From an uncultured Bacilli bacterium (GTDB lineage: Bacteria; Bacillota_I; Bacilli_A; RF39; UBA660): a DNA stretch of 14,187 bases. Below, one piece after another: positions 5,555-12,522 of this stretch. The stretch lies in the NCBI GenBank assembly GCA_947628495.1, contig CANRAC010000011.1, positions 1 to 14,187 on the forward strand, in the 5' to 3' direction. The position numbers were made by a program, and so were the translations under genes. Numbering within the stretch: position 1 is the first letter of the stretch; each line of letters begins with the position of its first letter. The notes under the pieces are model-generated. The model was not told where the DNA came from. It saw only the letters and a program-made list of their open reading frames with translations, and did not search any database.

Positions 5555-6913
5555 TTACTTTGTTTTGGTTAAAATATAAGGCTTGGTATTTTCTCCATTA
5601 GGTTTTACTAAGGAAATACTAGAATATTCTCCAGCAAAAATTCGGAATAAAGCACTACTAATACAATTATCAAATACAGTTTTTAAACTTCTCGCGCCAC
5701 TTTGTTTTGCTATGGATAATTCTGCAATATATTCAATGAAATCATCAGTGAATTCAAAATTTACTTCTAATATATCAAATAATTTTTTATATGTGTTTAA
5801 AGGACTAAAATCAGATTTTTTTAATATTTGAACTATATCTTCTTTTCGCAAAGGATTCATAGGAATTGTTTTAGAAAATCTTCCTATCAATTCTCGCATA
5901 ATTCCATATTTCATAAAATCATCTGTAGTAAGATGCTTATAATCATCACCTTGATTTATACCAGTAAAAGCGCCAAGTCCTACTATTGTTAGTTTAGAGG
6001 TATCAAATTTTTTATCATCAAAATAAAATAAAGAGCCATCTAATAATTTTAATAAAGATCTTTGTACCCCTAATCTAGAAACATGGGATTCACTATCACC
6101 GTGTTTTTCAGCCAGCTTGTCAAATTCATCAATAACTAAAATACCTTTTTCCGCTAAATCGATATCTCCATCGGCTGCTAAGCATAAATCTTCTAGCATA
6201 TCGGTGATTTTTCTGCCTTGATATCCTGTTTCAGAAAGAGATGTTGCATCCTCAATAACAATTGGAATTTTATATAATTTGGAAATTCTTTTTAATATTT
6301 CCGTTTTACCTGTACCTGTTGAACCATAAATTAAAATATTTTCTTTTAGTTTTGCAATTAAATCCATGTCTAAATTGGAATCTACAACTTTTTGATTTTT
6401 AAAAAGGGCTGTCAATATTTGCATTATTTGTTCATCTTGCGAAATTATTGTTTTTTTGATTGCTGCATACATAGAGGAAATATCAGAAGTTTTCTCAAAT
6501 ACATCTTCATCAAATCCGGAGCGACTTTTATTATTCTGTTCTAAATAGGCTATTAAATCTTCGTTTGATAACGCAATTAAGTTGGTTTTATTATATCTTA
6601 CATAATATCTGAACTTATTTTTAATAATCTTTTTGCGAATTTGCTCAAAGTCTACTTTACTATCGTTATATTTTACAGCAATATCAATATTATCAGGATA
6701 AAAAACATAATCTTCCTCGTTAGCCTTTTCGTTAAGAGCTTCTGCATATACTCCCGCATGATTCCCCGTTAATACATTGCACATATTTATGTCATCTGTA
6801 TTCATAAATGAAATACCAGCGACGTAGTCGACAAATTCAAAAATTTCATGTTTTTCCTTTTGATAAGTTATATAATATTTTTTAAATAAATATCCAGCTT
6901 TAAATTGAACCAT
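5555..6913 (-). CDS. ClpX-like AAA+ ATPase with novel N-terminal region, no ClpP-docking loop
   Basis: 452 aa cytoplasmic ATPase. The AAA+ core has Walker A GSTGTGKT (197-204), pore loop GYQG (230-233), Walker B ILVIDEFD (258-265), a sensor region GLGAFTGI (312-319), an arginine-finger segment ELIGRF (R345) and sensor 2 SGARSL (405-410). Order and spacing follow ClpX. Residues 1-150 are not the ClpX zinc-binding domain: there is only one Cys, and the region is rich in Tyr, Lys and Asp with no motif I recognise. The loop between GAFTGI and the DDFMKYGIMRELIGRF block is only about 11 residues, so the IGF loop that docks ClpP is missing. A ClpP-independent unfoldase or remodeller is inferred. 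ATG 6913 has AGGGG 8 nt upstream. It runs opposite to its neighbours. Confidence 0.85.
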   Translation of the reverse strand: MVQFKAGYLFKKYYITYQKEKHEIFEFVDYVAGISFMNTDDINMCNVLTGNHAGVYAEALNEKANEEDYVFYPDNIDIAVKYNDSKVDFEQIRKKIIKNKFRYYVRYNKTNLIALSNEDLIAYLEQNNKSRSGFDEDVFEKTSDISSMYAAIKKTIISQDEQIMQILTALFKNQKVVDSNLDMDLIAKLKENILIYGSTGTGKTEILKRISKLYKIPIVIEDATSLSETGYQGRKITDMLEDLCLAADGDIDLAEKGILVIDEFDKLAEKHGDSESHVSRLGVQRSLLKLLDGSLFYFDDKKFDTSKLTIVGLGAFTGINQGDDYKHLTTDDFMKYGIMRELIGRFSKTIPMNPLRKEDIVQILKKSDFSPLNTYKKLFDILEVNFEFTDDFIEYIAELSIAKQSGARSLKTVFDNCISSALFRIFAGEYSSISLVKPNGENTKPYILTKTK

Positions 6914-6939
6914 AATTTTTTCCCCTAACTGTAAGAAGT

Positions 6940-6969
6940 ATTATAGCACCTTTTTGGACTATTGGGCAA
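6940..6969 (-). promoter_or_regulatory. Promoter of the AAA+ gene
   Basis: On the minus strand: TTGCCC (complement of 6964-6969), 18-nt spacer, TATAAT (complement of 6940-6945) with TGC in front (extended -10). It lies 27 nt before the start codon and divergent to the RNA module at 7034. Confidence 0.7.
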
Positions 6970-7033
6970 TAAATATCAAAAGCTTAATTTTGGCAGCCTA
7001 AAAAAGATTTGTTTAAAGTAAATTTTATATGAG

Positions 7034-7126
7034 TATAATCAAAACATTTTGCATAAAATAAAAAGGAATACTTAATAATTAGTATATTAAGTACTCACTA
7101 ATAAATTGATTATCGCTTTATTTTTT
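7034..7126 (+). ncRNA. Third antitoxin-like RNA module without a visible toxin gene
   Basis: TATAAT (7034-7039) is followed by TTGCATAAAATAAAAAGGA (7049-7067), the same 19 bases as in copy 2. Next comes a perfect hairpin TACTTAATA (7069-7077)/TATTAAGTA (7085-7093) of new sequence, and a weak AT-only terminator AATAAA/TTTATT with TTTTTT (7100-7126). A CAAA/TTTG pair stands where SL1 lies in copies 1 and 2, but depending on the start site it may not be transcribed. The minus strand beyond it has no short hydrophobic peptide or TGGTATAAT promoter; a normal promoter for the next gene lies there. It may be a solo antitoxin acting in trans, a remnant, or an unrelated small RNA. Confidence 0.5.
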
Positions 7127-7142
7127 CATTTCCTTAAAAAAA

Positions 7143-7171
7143 TTGACAAAAGTCCTTTTAAATGATAATAT
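7143..7171 (+). promoter_or_regulatory. Promoter of the 174-aa protein gene
   Basis: Perfect TTGACA (7143-7148), 17-nt spacer, TAATAT (7166-7171). The leader of about 18 nt carries AAGGGGG (7182-7188). Confidence 0.85.
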
Positions 7172-7196
7172 ACCTCTGCTCAAGGGGGTTTAGAAA

Positions 7197-7721
7197 ATGA
7201 AATATCATAATTTAAAAGTTAATGAAATAATAAATAGGGAAACATTAAAAGTGTCTAACAAAGAAAAGTTTAATCCATGTAGAGAATGGATTAAATGGTT
7301 AGCAAATAGTTGTGAGCAACAAAAAGTCAAAATCAAAAAAATAAATTCTAAAAAGGTTAGTTCTTTAACTGATGAAGAATTTGTGGAAATTGAAACTTAT
7401 TTTTATCATAGAAAGGTATTAAATTTATTAGAAAATTATGGAAATAAAGAAATGACGAACGAAGAATATCTGGAAGTTTATCAATTTATAAGTACTCATT
7501 CTTTAAGCAAACTTATGGAAGCTAATCTAACAATTGATGAGCTTAATTGGGCTAAAGAAACGCTACAAGTTTTAGAGCAAGCTTCTCCAGAAGCCGTAAA
7601 TAAAAAAATTCAAGAAGCTCAAGATAATTACCAAAATTTAGCAATGGTTGATGCCTACATTTTGCATAAATTAATAGGTAATCAATTTAAACAAAGCTTA
7701 TCAAAAGTTTATAAGATTTAA
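7197..7721 (+). CDS. Hypothetical protein, 174 aa, helical, cytoplasmic
   Basis: I do not recognise this protein. It is highly charged (Lys/Glu/Asn), has no signal peptide or membrane segment, and is predicted by eye to be mostly alpha-helical. Noticeable parts are CREWIKWLANSCEQQ (28-42), an LTDEEFVEIETYFYHR stretch near 57-72 and a helical C-terminal half (EEYLEVYQF, LTIDELNWAKETLQVLEQA). Its two Cys (28 and 39) are 11 apart and do not form a recognisable metal site. It has its own strong promoter and an AAGGGGG ribosome binding site, so it is probably well expressed and monocistronic. It sits between the orphan RNA module and the stalk protein gene. Confidence 0.8.
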   Translation: MKYHNLKVNEIINRETLKVSNKEKFNPCREWIKWLANSCEQQKVKIKKINSKKVSSLTDEEFVEIETYFYHRKVLNLLENYGNKEMTNEEYLEVYQFISTHSLSKLMEANLTIDELNWAKETLQVLEQASPEAVNKKIQEAQDNYQNLAMVDAYILHKLIGNQFKQSLSKVYKI

Positions 7722-7765
7722 ACGGTTAAATCATCTATTGCCCCAAAATAATAATTAAGTATTTG

Positions 7766-7805
7766 AAGCATAATCGTTTTTACCTTTGCTTTACATATTA
7801 TGCTT
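7766..7805. repeat. Inverted repeat between two genes
   Basis: AAGCATAAT (7766-7774) and ATTATGCTT (7797-7805) are perfect complements separated by 22 nt. No T-run follows on either strand, so it is not a standard terminator. It may be an operator or a processing hairpin; nothing else decides. Confidence 0.5.
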
Positions 7806-7837
7806 ACGCCGATTTTACAAAAGGCTGCCGTTTTTTC

Positions 7838-7866
7838 TTGACTTTTAGGGAAGTTTATTATAAAAT
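7838..7866 (+). promoter_or_regulatory. Promoter of the stalk protein gene
   Basis: TTGACT (7838-7843), 17-nt spacer, TAAAAT (7861-7866). The leader is very short, with AGAGGAGGG (7874-7882) just before ATG 7888. Confidence 0.82.
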
Positions 7867-7887
7867 TAGGGCTAGAGGAGGGATAAC

Positions 7888-9225
7888 ATGAAAAAGTTAT
7901 CATCTAAATATAAAATTGCTATAGGAGTATGTGCATTAGCGGGTGCATCTATTGTAACCTTAAGTTATAATAAAGCATTTGATTTTGATATTAGTAAAGT
8001 AAATAGTGCGGAAAAAATAAGTTTTGCTGAAAAAGCAACTTCCGTAGCAAAAGCTGAAAACGAAGTAAAAAAAGCTGAAGCTAAAGAGGAAACTGCCGAT
8101 AAAGAAGTACAAAAGGCGGAGGCTAAAGTTGAAGCAGCTAATAAAGAAGTAAAAAAAGCTGAGACATCTAAAAAAGAAGCTAAAGCTGAGGTTAAAAAAG
8201 CCGAAAATACTATAAAGAAAGCGGAAGCTAAAATTGAAGCTGCCCAAAAAGAATTAAAAGCTGCTAAAACACCAGAAGCTAAAAAAGCTGCTAAAGCTAA
8301 AATTAAAGCAGCCGAAGCTGATGTAAAAAAAGCTGAAGAAAATAAAAAAGAGGCAGACGCAAAAGTAAAAGCTGCCGACGAAGCTCGTCAAAAAGCTGCG
8401 GAAGAAGCAAAAAAAGCCGAAGAAGCTCGTAAAAAAGCAGAAGCCGAAGCTAAAAAAGCGGAAGAAGAAAGAAAAGCTGCGGAAGCCGAAGCCAAAAAAA
8501 CGCGCGAAGCTGAAGAAGCTAGAAAAGCTGAAGAGGCTCGTAAAAAAGCACAAGCCGAAGCTGCAAAGAAAGTGGAAGCTCAAAGATTAGCCCAAAAAGA
8601 AGCAAAAAAACAGGCTGAATCTAATAAACAAACTAGTCAACAAAATAGTTTACCTCAATGGGCATTAGAAGCTGCTGCTAGAGCAGAACAAGCCGAAAAA
8701 GAAAAATTAGAAGCTCTTCTAAAATCTCAAAAAGAGGCTGGAGATGCTGCTAAAGCCGAAAGAGCTGCTCAAGAACAAGCTGCTAAAGAGCAAGCGGAAA
8801 AAGAAGCACAAGAAAGAGCTGCTCGTGAAGCTGCTGTTGTTCAAGAAAGACGTTCATATGTAGCTCAATCCTCAGTATTATCTGCTGCTGCCAATAATGC
8901 AAATGCTAGTATTCAAGCTGATAATACCGAACATTCTATTACTGTAAAACGTGGAGATTTTGATAGTCCGGATTATCATGTCATTTGGTTTGTTGAACTT
9001 AATTGCGATATGAGTCAATGTGAAGGTTTTGCTACACCTGGTTCTGGTAAATTGGCTGGTTCTGTAGTTGTTGGTCGTCGAGGAGACGTAGATAGTATCA
9101 CTGTATATGCTCCTAAAGCTAGAGCTGGATATAGATTCAAAGGTTGGAGTACTATAAATACTACCGAAAAATATAGTGGTATTAAAATGCAAACAGTTAC
9201 TGCTTTATATGAACCAATTAGTTAA
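7888..9225 (+). CDS. Exported Ala/Lys/Glu coiled-coil stalk protein with C-terminal beta domain
   Basis: 445 aa. Residues 1-26 (MKKLSSKYKI then a hydrophobic run) are a signal peptide or signal anchor. Residues about 45-315 are a continuous Ala/Lys/Glu/Arg helix of the TolA/IgA-protease-stalk type, with repeats such as KKAEEARKKAEAEAKKAEEE. A short Ser/Ala/Asn linker follows. Residues about 350-445 form a compact beta domain ending GYRFKGWSTI...TVTALYEP, which resembles the Listeria-Bacteroides repeat (Flg_new/InlB B-repeat) fold. There is no LPXTG, so anchoring is probably by the uncleaved N-terminus, the head reaching out from the membrane. C373 and C378 in the head could form a disulfide loop. 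A surface adhesin or spacer role is inferred only. It has its own promoter and terminator. Confidence 0.85.
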   Translation: MKKLSSKYKIAIGVCALAGASIVTLSYNKAFDFDISKVNSAEKISFAEKATSVAKAENEVKKAEAKEETADKEVQKAEAKVEAANKEVKKAETSKKEAKAEVKKAENTIKKAEAKIEAAQKELKAAKTPEAKKAAKAKIKAAEADVKKAEENKKEADAKVKAADEARQKAAEEAKKAEEARKKAEAEAKKAEEERKAAEAEAKKTREAEEARKAEEARKKAQAEAAKKVEAQRLAQKEAKKQAESNKQTSQQNSLPQWALEAAARAEQAEKEKLEALLKSQKEAGDAAKAERAAQEQAAKEQAEKEAQERAAREAAVVQERRSYVAQSSVLSAAANNANASIQADNTEHSITVKRGDFDSPDYHVIWFVELNCDMSQCEGFATPGSGKLAGSVVVGRRGDVDSITVYAPKARAGYRFKGWSTINTTEKYSGIKMQTVTALYEPIS

Positions 9226-9246
9226 TAAATGAAGTTAAAAATTAAT

Positions 9247-9284
9247 AACTCAAGCAATTCAAATTGAATAGTTTGAGTTTTTTT
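9247..9284 (+). terminator. Terminator of the stalk protein gene
   Basis: AACTCAA (9247-9253) pairs with TTGAGTT (9273-9279), inner stem ATTC/GAAT (9257-9260/9266-9269), ending in seven Ts (9278-9284). Confidence 0.9.
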
Positions 9285-9305
9285 AATACCCAAAATATGG
9301 TATTA

Positions 9306-9311
9306 TATAAT
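9306..9311 (+). promoter_or_regulatory. Probable -10 box of the 149-aa protein gene
   Basis: TATAAT (9306-9311) lies 22 nt before ATG 9328, with AGGAG at 9319-9322/9323 between. No convincing -35 is seen (TTTAAT at 9282-9287 is the best, 18 nt away). Confidence 0.5.
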
Positions 9312-9327
9312 TAGTATAGGAGTATAT

Positions 9328-9777
9328 ATGAATGCAGTAAATTGGGAATATCAAAATAATACTTATATAATAACGTTATCCAACTTAAAAAAATCAAATT
9401 ATTGGATATTGTATTTTCTTAATAAATTTTTACAAAATAATTATCAACAGCAGGGAATAAGTGTTTATTTCAACGAAGAAAGTATAGTATTAGAAGCAGA
9501 AACTAAGAATGTTATTAAAGAAGTATTAAAATTTAAATTTTCAGATTTCAATTTCAATCAAAAAGTTACTATTCTTAAGTATATTTATATAACTTTATTA
9601 TATTTAAAAAATAAAGTAGAAAGATATCATGATTTAAATTTCTATTATTATAATGTTTCTTTAAAAAAATCAGGATTATTTAATAGAGAAATATATAATT
9701 CTGTAGCTTTTGAAAGGAAAATGCAGAAAACTGCTAATCAGAAGTATATTCAAAAACTATATTCCAAAGTAATATAA
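9328..9777 (+). CDS. Hypothetical protein, 149 aa
   Basis: I do not recognise this protein. It is extremely rich in Asn, Lys, Tyr, Ile and Phe, with no signal peptide and no clear membrane helix. The N-terminal 60 residues look like alternating beta strands and a helix (WEYQNNTYIITLSNL, ISVYFNEESIVLEAETKNV). A helical middle follows (NQKVTILKYIYITLLYLKNKVERYH), then a basic C-terminus ending KYIQKLYSKVI. An AGGAG precedes ATG 9328. A well-formed terminator upstream and a separate promoter downstream suggest a single-gene unit. The following gene starts 60 nt later; shared function is possible but not shown. Confidence 0.72.
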   Translation: MNAVNWEYQNNTYIITLSNLKKSNYWILYFLNKFLQNNYQQQGISVYFNEESIVLEAETKNVIKEVLKFKFSDFNFNQKVTILKYIYITLLYLKNKVERYHDLNFYYYNVSLKKSGLFNREIYNSVAFERKMQKTANQKYIQKLYSKVI

Positions 9778-9785
9778 TAAAAAAA

Positions 9786-9815
9786 TTAACTATTATGAAA
9801 AAAATATGATATTAT
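9786..9815 (+). promoter_or_regulatory. Promoter of the 813-aa protein gene
   Basis: TTAACT (9786-9791), 18-nt spacer, TATTAT (9810-9815). The predicted start near 9822 leaves a leader of only about 15 nt carrying AGGAGG. Confidence 0.55.
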
Positions 9816-9836
9816 ATTGTGCGAGGAGGATTTAGT

Positions 9837-12278
9837 ATGCAAAAAGAAAAGGTTGAAAAACAAAAAATTAACTATGATCAAATTATTGGAGCAGCTTTAT
9901 TATATTTTGGTTCTATTGACTATATTGATTTAGATTTGTTTATTAAAGATTTAACAAAAACAAATCGATATATTATAGAAAATAATCATAATTTCGAAAT
10001 CACTAAAATATTGGAATATAATAATGATTTAATAACATTTGAAAACTTACAGAAAAATCGGGATTTAATTGCAGCTAATGTCCCTGCCAACTTAATAAAT
10101 TTTTTTACTAACTATAATTTATACGGATATGGTAAAAGAAAAGTTACTTACATAGAATTATGCAAAACTAAAGCTAAAGAGAATACTAATATTTTAGTCG
10201 TTTCTACTAATCTTCAAGATGCACAAGATTTACAAGATTTTGGGTTTGAACATGTCGATTATGTTAAATCCATCTTAACATTAAATAAAATATTTAAACA
10301 AAACAAACATATTTTAGATCAATATCATGTAATAATTAGAGGCGATCAGTATTTAGATACTACTGCTAACTTCTTAGAAATTCAAGAACACATTGATGAG
10401 CAAGTAGACAAAGGAAAATTAATCAAAGCAACTCTGCAACGAAGAAATGGTGGCAAAGTGGCCTTGAATTTAAATAAGTTAAATCATATCATTTCCATTA
10501 GTAACTTAACGAAAGAAGAATTTGCTAATAAGTTAATAGAAAATATTATCTATAACAATGCTTTAGATCCTAAAAAAGAATACAAATCTTTAAAAATTAA
10601 AAATCAAGTATATAAATTTCCTACTAAAAAAAGTGATTTAAAAATCTTGGTTTTAAGTAAAGATAAAGTTACGAATAAGTTAGTTAATAAAAACGGTTTA
10701 AAAGTAGATTTTCAATTTGATAATATTCCTAATTTATTAAATGGTCTTGGTAATTACGATATTATTATTAGTAGTTATAAAAGAAAGAACATTATAAGTC
10801 AAATTTCAGTGGAAATAGAAGAACAATGTAAAAATTATAATCGACCTCTTGCTTTGTTTTTAACATATACTGATCATGATGTTCGTTTAGCAAAATTTAA
10901 TCACGCAATTTTAGGAAAACAAGTCATGTTTGAATATTTATGGACGGGTGAATTAGGTCAAAATTTAAATTCAACTGATAAAATTTGGGGTCAAGGCACT
11001 TGTGATATCCTAAGAAAAGGATGGCAACAAATAAATCAAAATTTTGCCTTTCAAAGTTCTAATGCGTATGCTAGTGAATTGGAAATGTTATTAAATGAAT
11101 CAGTTCGCATTTATAACGCTGGTTTAATGCGCAGTAAAGTGTCTCCTATAAAAGATATTAAATTTGCCTCTCCAAGGACCATCAGTTTAGAATTTTTAAC
11201 TACACAAGAAAACATTTTTAACGATACTGATGTAATTACGATAACAGAGTTAGATGATTTTATAGCCAAATTAAAAGCTCAAGAAGATTTTACTCAACAA
11301 ATTACGGAAAATGCAGAACTAATTTATCACCAAACTAAAAATAATTTAAACTTAATATATAAAGATACAAATTTAAACGAAATATGGGAACTAAGATTAT
11401 CGGCAAAAAATTATAACCACAATTTTCATCAGTTTTGGCTATCAATTAATAATAATTCCGAAGAAATTTGTACTTTAATAAAAAAAGATAAAAATTACCT
11501 TTTTGCCAGTGCTAAACAAGCAGATATTTTAAAGACGATTATGAGTAAATTTTACGAAATAAAATATTACATTCCTCTAAAGGAAAATGTTTCCAAAAGT
11601 CTAATCAGTAAATATGGAGCTAGAATTTATGAGGATAAACAAAGATTATTAGAACTTGAAGAAAAATTAAAAAAATTAAAAGGCTTAAAAACATGGTTAA
11701 CTTCTTCAGAGACGGAAAGAATAAGAAACAAAAAGCAAAAAATAGAATACAAAAAACAGATTGCTCAGCATATGCAAACTTTCATGTCTACGGAACAATT
11801 AATAAAAAAGGCGGCTACTTTTAACTTTACTAAGTTTGTAAATTTCCTAATAGAACTCTTAGCTAAAATAAATAATAAACAATATGCTAAGTTTAATTTC
11901 CGTTTTGTAAATTGTAATATTAAATCCATAGAAATCTACCAATATGCACAGCCTATTACAGTTATTACTGAACAAGAAAACGAAAATAGCTTAAATATCC
12001 AAACTGATCCATGGCTTAGCTATTATCCTTATTTTATCAGAAAACTAAATAATCTTAAAAATATTCACTTAAATGAAACAAAAAATATCCTAATTTATAA
12101 TTTAAATACTGGAAAAATTATCAATTCCTTGCTGGAAAATTATCCGGAATTAGAAACCTATTTATTAAATTTAATAAATATTCGTTTAAGTAACCAAAAA
12201 ATTAGTGAAGAAGAAGCTTATGCCAAAATTATTAATACAATTCCTATTAATACAATTCCTCAATATAAATTGAAATAA
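9837..12278 (+). CDS. Large hypothetical protein, 813 aa, two receiver-like alpha/beta segments and a coiled coil
   Basis: I do not recognise this protein. The start is set at ATG 9837, because AGGAGG (9824-9829) lies 7 nt upstream; an in-frame GTG at 9819 is upstream of that site. It has no signal peptide or membrane segment. Two segments share a pattern: NILVVSTNLQDAQDLQDFGFE... then YHVIIRGD (about 118-170), and KILVLSKDKVTNKLVNKNG... then YDIIISSY (about 268-314). Each has a hydrophobic strand, helix, Gly turn and second strand, as in receiver or Rossmann-like folds, but the acidic phospho-acceptor pattern is not clear. Residues about 600-655 form a Lys/Glu coiled coil (RLLELEEKLKKLKGLK...). 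The C-terminal 150 residues are Asn/Ile-rich. The gene ends in a strong terminator and appears to be a single-gene unit. Confidence 0.8.
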   Translation: MQKEKVEKQKINYDQIIGAALLYFGSIDYIDLDLFIKDLTKTNRYIIENNHNFEITKILEYNNDLITFENLQKNRDLIAANVPANLINFFTNYNLYGYGKRKVTYIELCKTKAKENTNILVVSTNLQDAQDLQDFGFEHVDYVKSILTLNKIFKQNKHILDQYHVIIRGDQYLDTTANFLEIQEHIDEQVDKGKLIKATLQRRNGGKVALNLNKLNHIISISNLTKEEFANKLIENIIYNNALDPKKEYKSLKIKNQVYKFPTKKSDLKILVLSKDKVTNKLVNKNGLKVDFQFDNIPNLLNGLGNYDIIISSYKRKNIISQISVEIEEQCKNYNRPLALFLTYTDHDVRLAKFNHAILGKQVMFEYLWTGELGQNLNSTDKIWGQGTCDILRKGWQQINQNFAFQSSNAYASELEMLLNESVRIYNAGLMRSKVSPIKDIKFASPRTISLEFLTTQENIFNDTDVITITELDDFIAKLKAQEDFTQQITENAELIYHQTKNNLNLIYKDTNLNEIWELRLSAKNYNHNFHQFWLSINNNSEEICTLIKKDKNYLFASAKQADILKTIMSKFYEIKYYIPLKENVSKSLISKYGARIYEDKQRLLELEEKLKKLKGLKTWLTSSETERIRNKKQKIEYKKQIAQHMQTFMSTEQLIKKAATFNFTKFVNFLIELLAKINNKQYAKFNFRFVNCNIKSIEIYQYAQPITVITEQENENSLNIQTDPWLSYYPYFIRKLNNLKNIHLNETKNILIYNLNTGKIINSLLENYPELETYLLNLINIRLSNQKISEEEAYAKIINTIPINTIPQYKLK

Positions 12279-12305
12279 CTTGTAATTTCGACAAGTTATT
12301 TTTTT
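12273..12305 (+). terminator. Terminator overlapping the 813-aa gene's stop codon
   Basis: AAATAACTTGT (12273-12283) pairs with ACAAGTTATTT (12291-12301) around loop AATTTCG, ending in seven Ts (12299-12305). The stop codon TAA (12276-12278) is inside the left arm. Confidence 0.92.
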
Positions 12306-12336
12306 AGTAGATGGTAAATTACTTTTGAGGGATAAT

Positions 12337-12510
12337 ATGAAAGTAAAAGTTTTTGATGAAAATCACGAGAAAGATTTAGAAAATTCGGTAAATATGTTTC
12401 TTAGTACCTTAAATGGTGATATAATAGATATCAAGTATGAAGTATCAATATCTATCTTTGGAGAAGAACAGATATATTGTTTTTCAGCCATGATAATATA
12501 TAACGAGTAA
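12337..12510 (+). CDS. Cse60-like small sporulation-family protein, 57 aa
   Basis: The peptide begins MKVKVFDENHEKDLE and ends EEQIYCFSAMIIYNE. Both blocks match what I recall of the short Bacillus Cse60 family, whose members are about 60 aa and have no assigned biochemical role. The start is ATG 12337, with GAGGG (12327-12331) 5 nt before it; an in-frame TTG at 12325 overlaps that site and is not used here. No clear promoter was found between the preceding terminator and this gene (TAAATT at 12315 is weak). The flippase gene follows after 12 nt, so the two are probably co-transcribed. Confidence 0.75.
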   Translation: MKVKVFDENHEKDLENSVNMFLSTLNGDIIDIKYEVSISIFGEEQIYCFSAMIIYNE

Positions 12511-12522
12511 GTAGGGATATAA

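Noticed and set aside
5521..5556. Terminator for the AAA+ gene on the minus strand
   Set aside because: Only an AT-only 6-bp stem with a 12-nt loop can be drawn; no convincing hairpin plus T-run.
7753..7764. Possible target of the orphan RNA: ATTAAGTATT is complementary to AATACTTAAT of its hairpin
   Set aside because: Ten AT-rich bases are expected by chance here. No toxin promoter or peptide accompanies it on the minus strand.
7718..7903. 61-aa minus-strand frame in the intergenic region before the stalk gene
   Set aside because: No ribosome binding site or family resemblance. It overlaps the promoter and start of the stalk gene.
7960..8583. Two Phe/Ser-rich frames on the minus strand opposite the stalk region
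   Set aside because: They are mirror images of the Lys/Glu/Ala repeat codons (Phe-Phe opposite Lys-Lys) with no start signals.
9819..9836. Upstream GTG start for the 813-aa protein
   Set aside because: It would lie before and across the AGGAGG that correctly serves ATG 9837.
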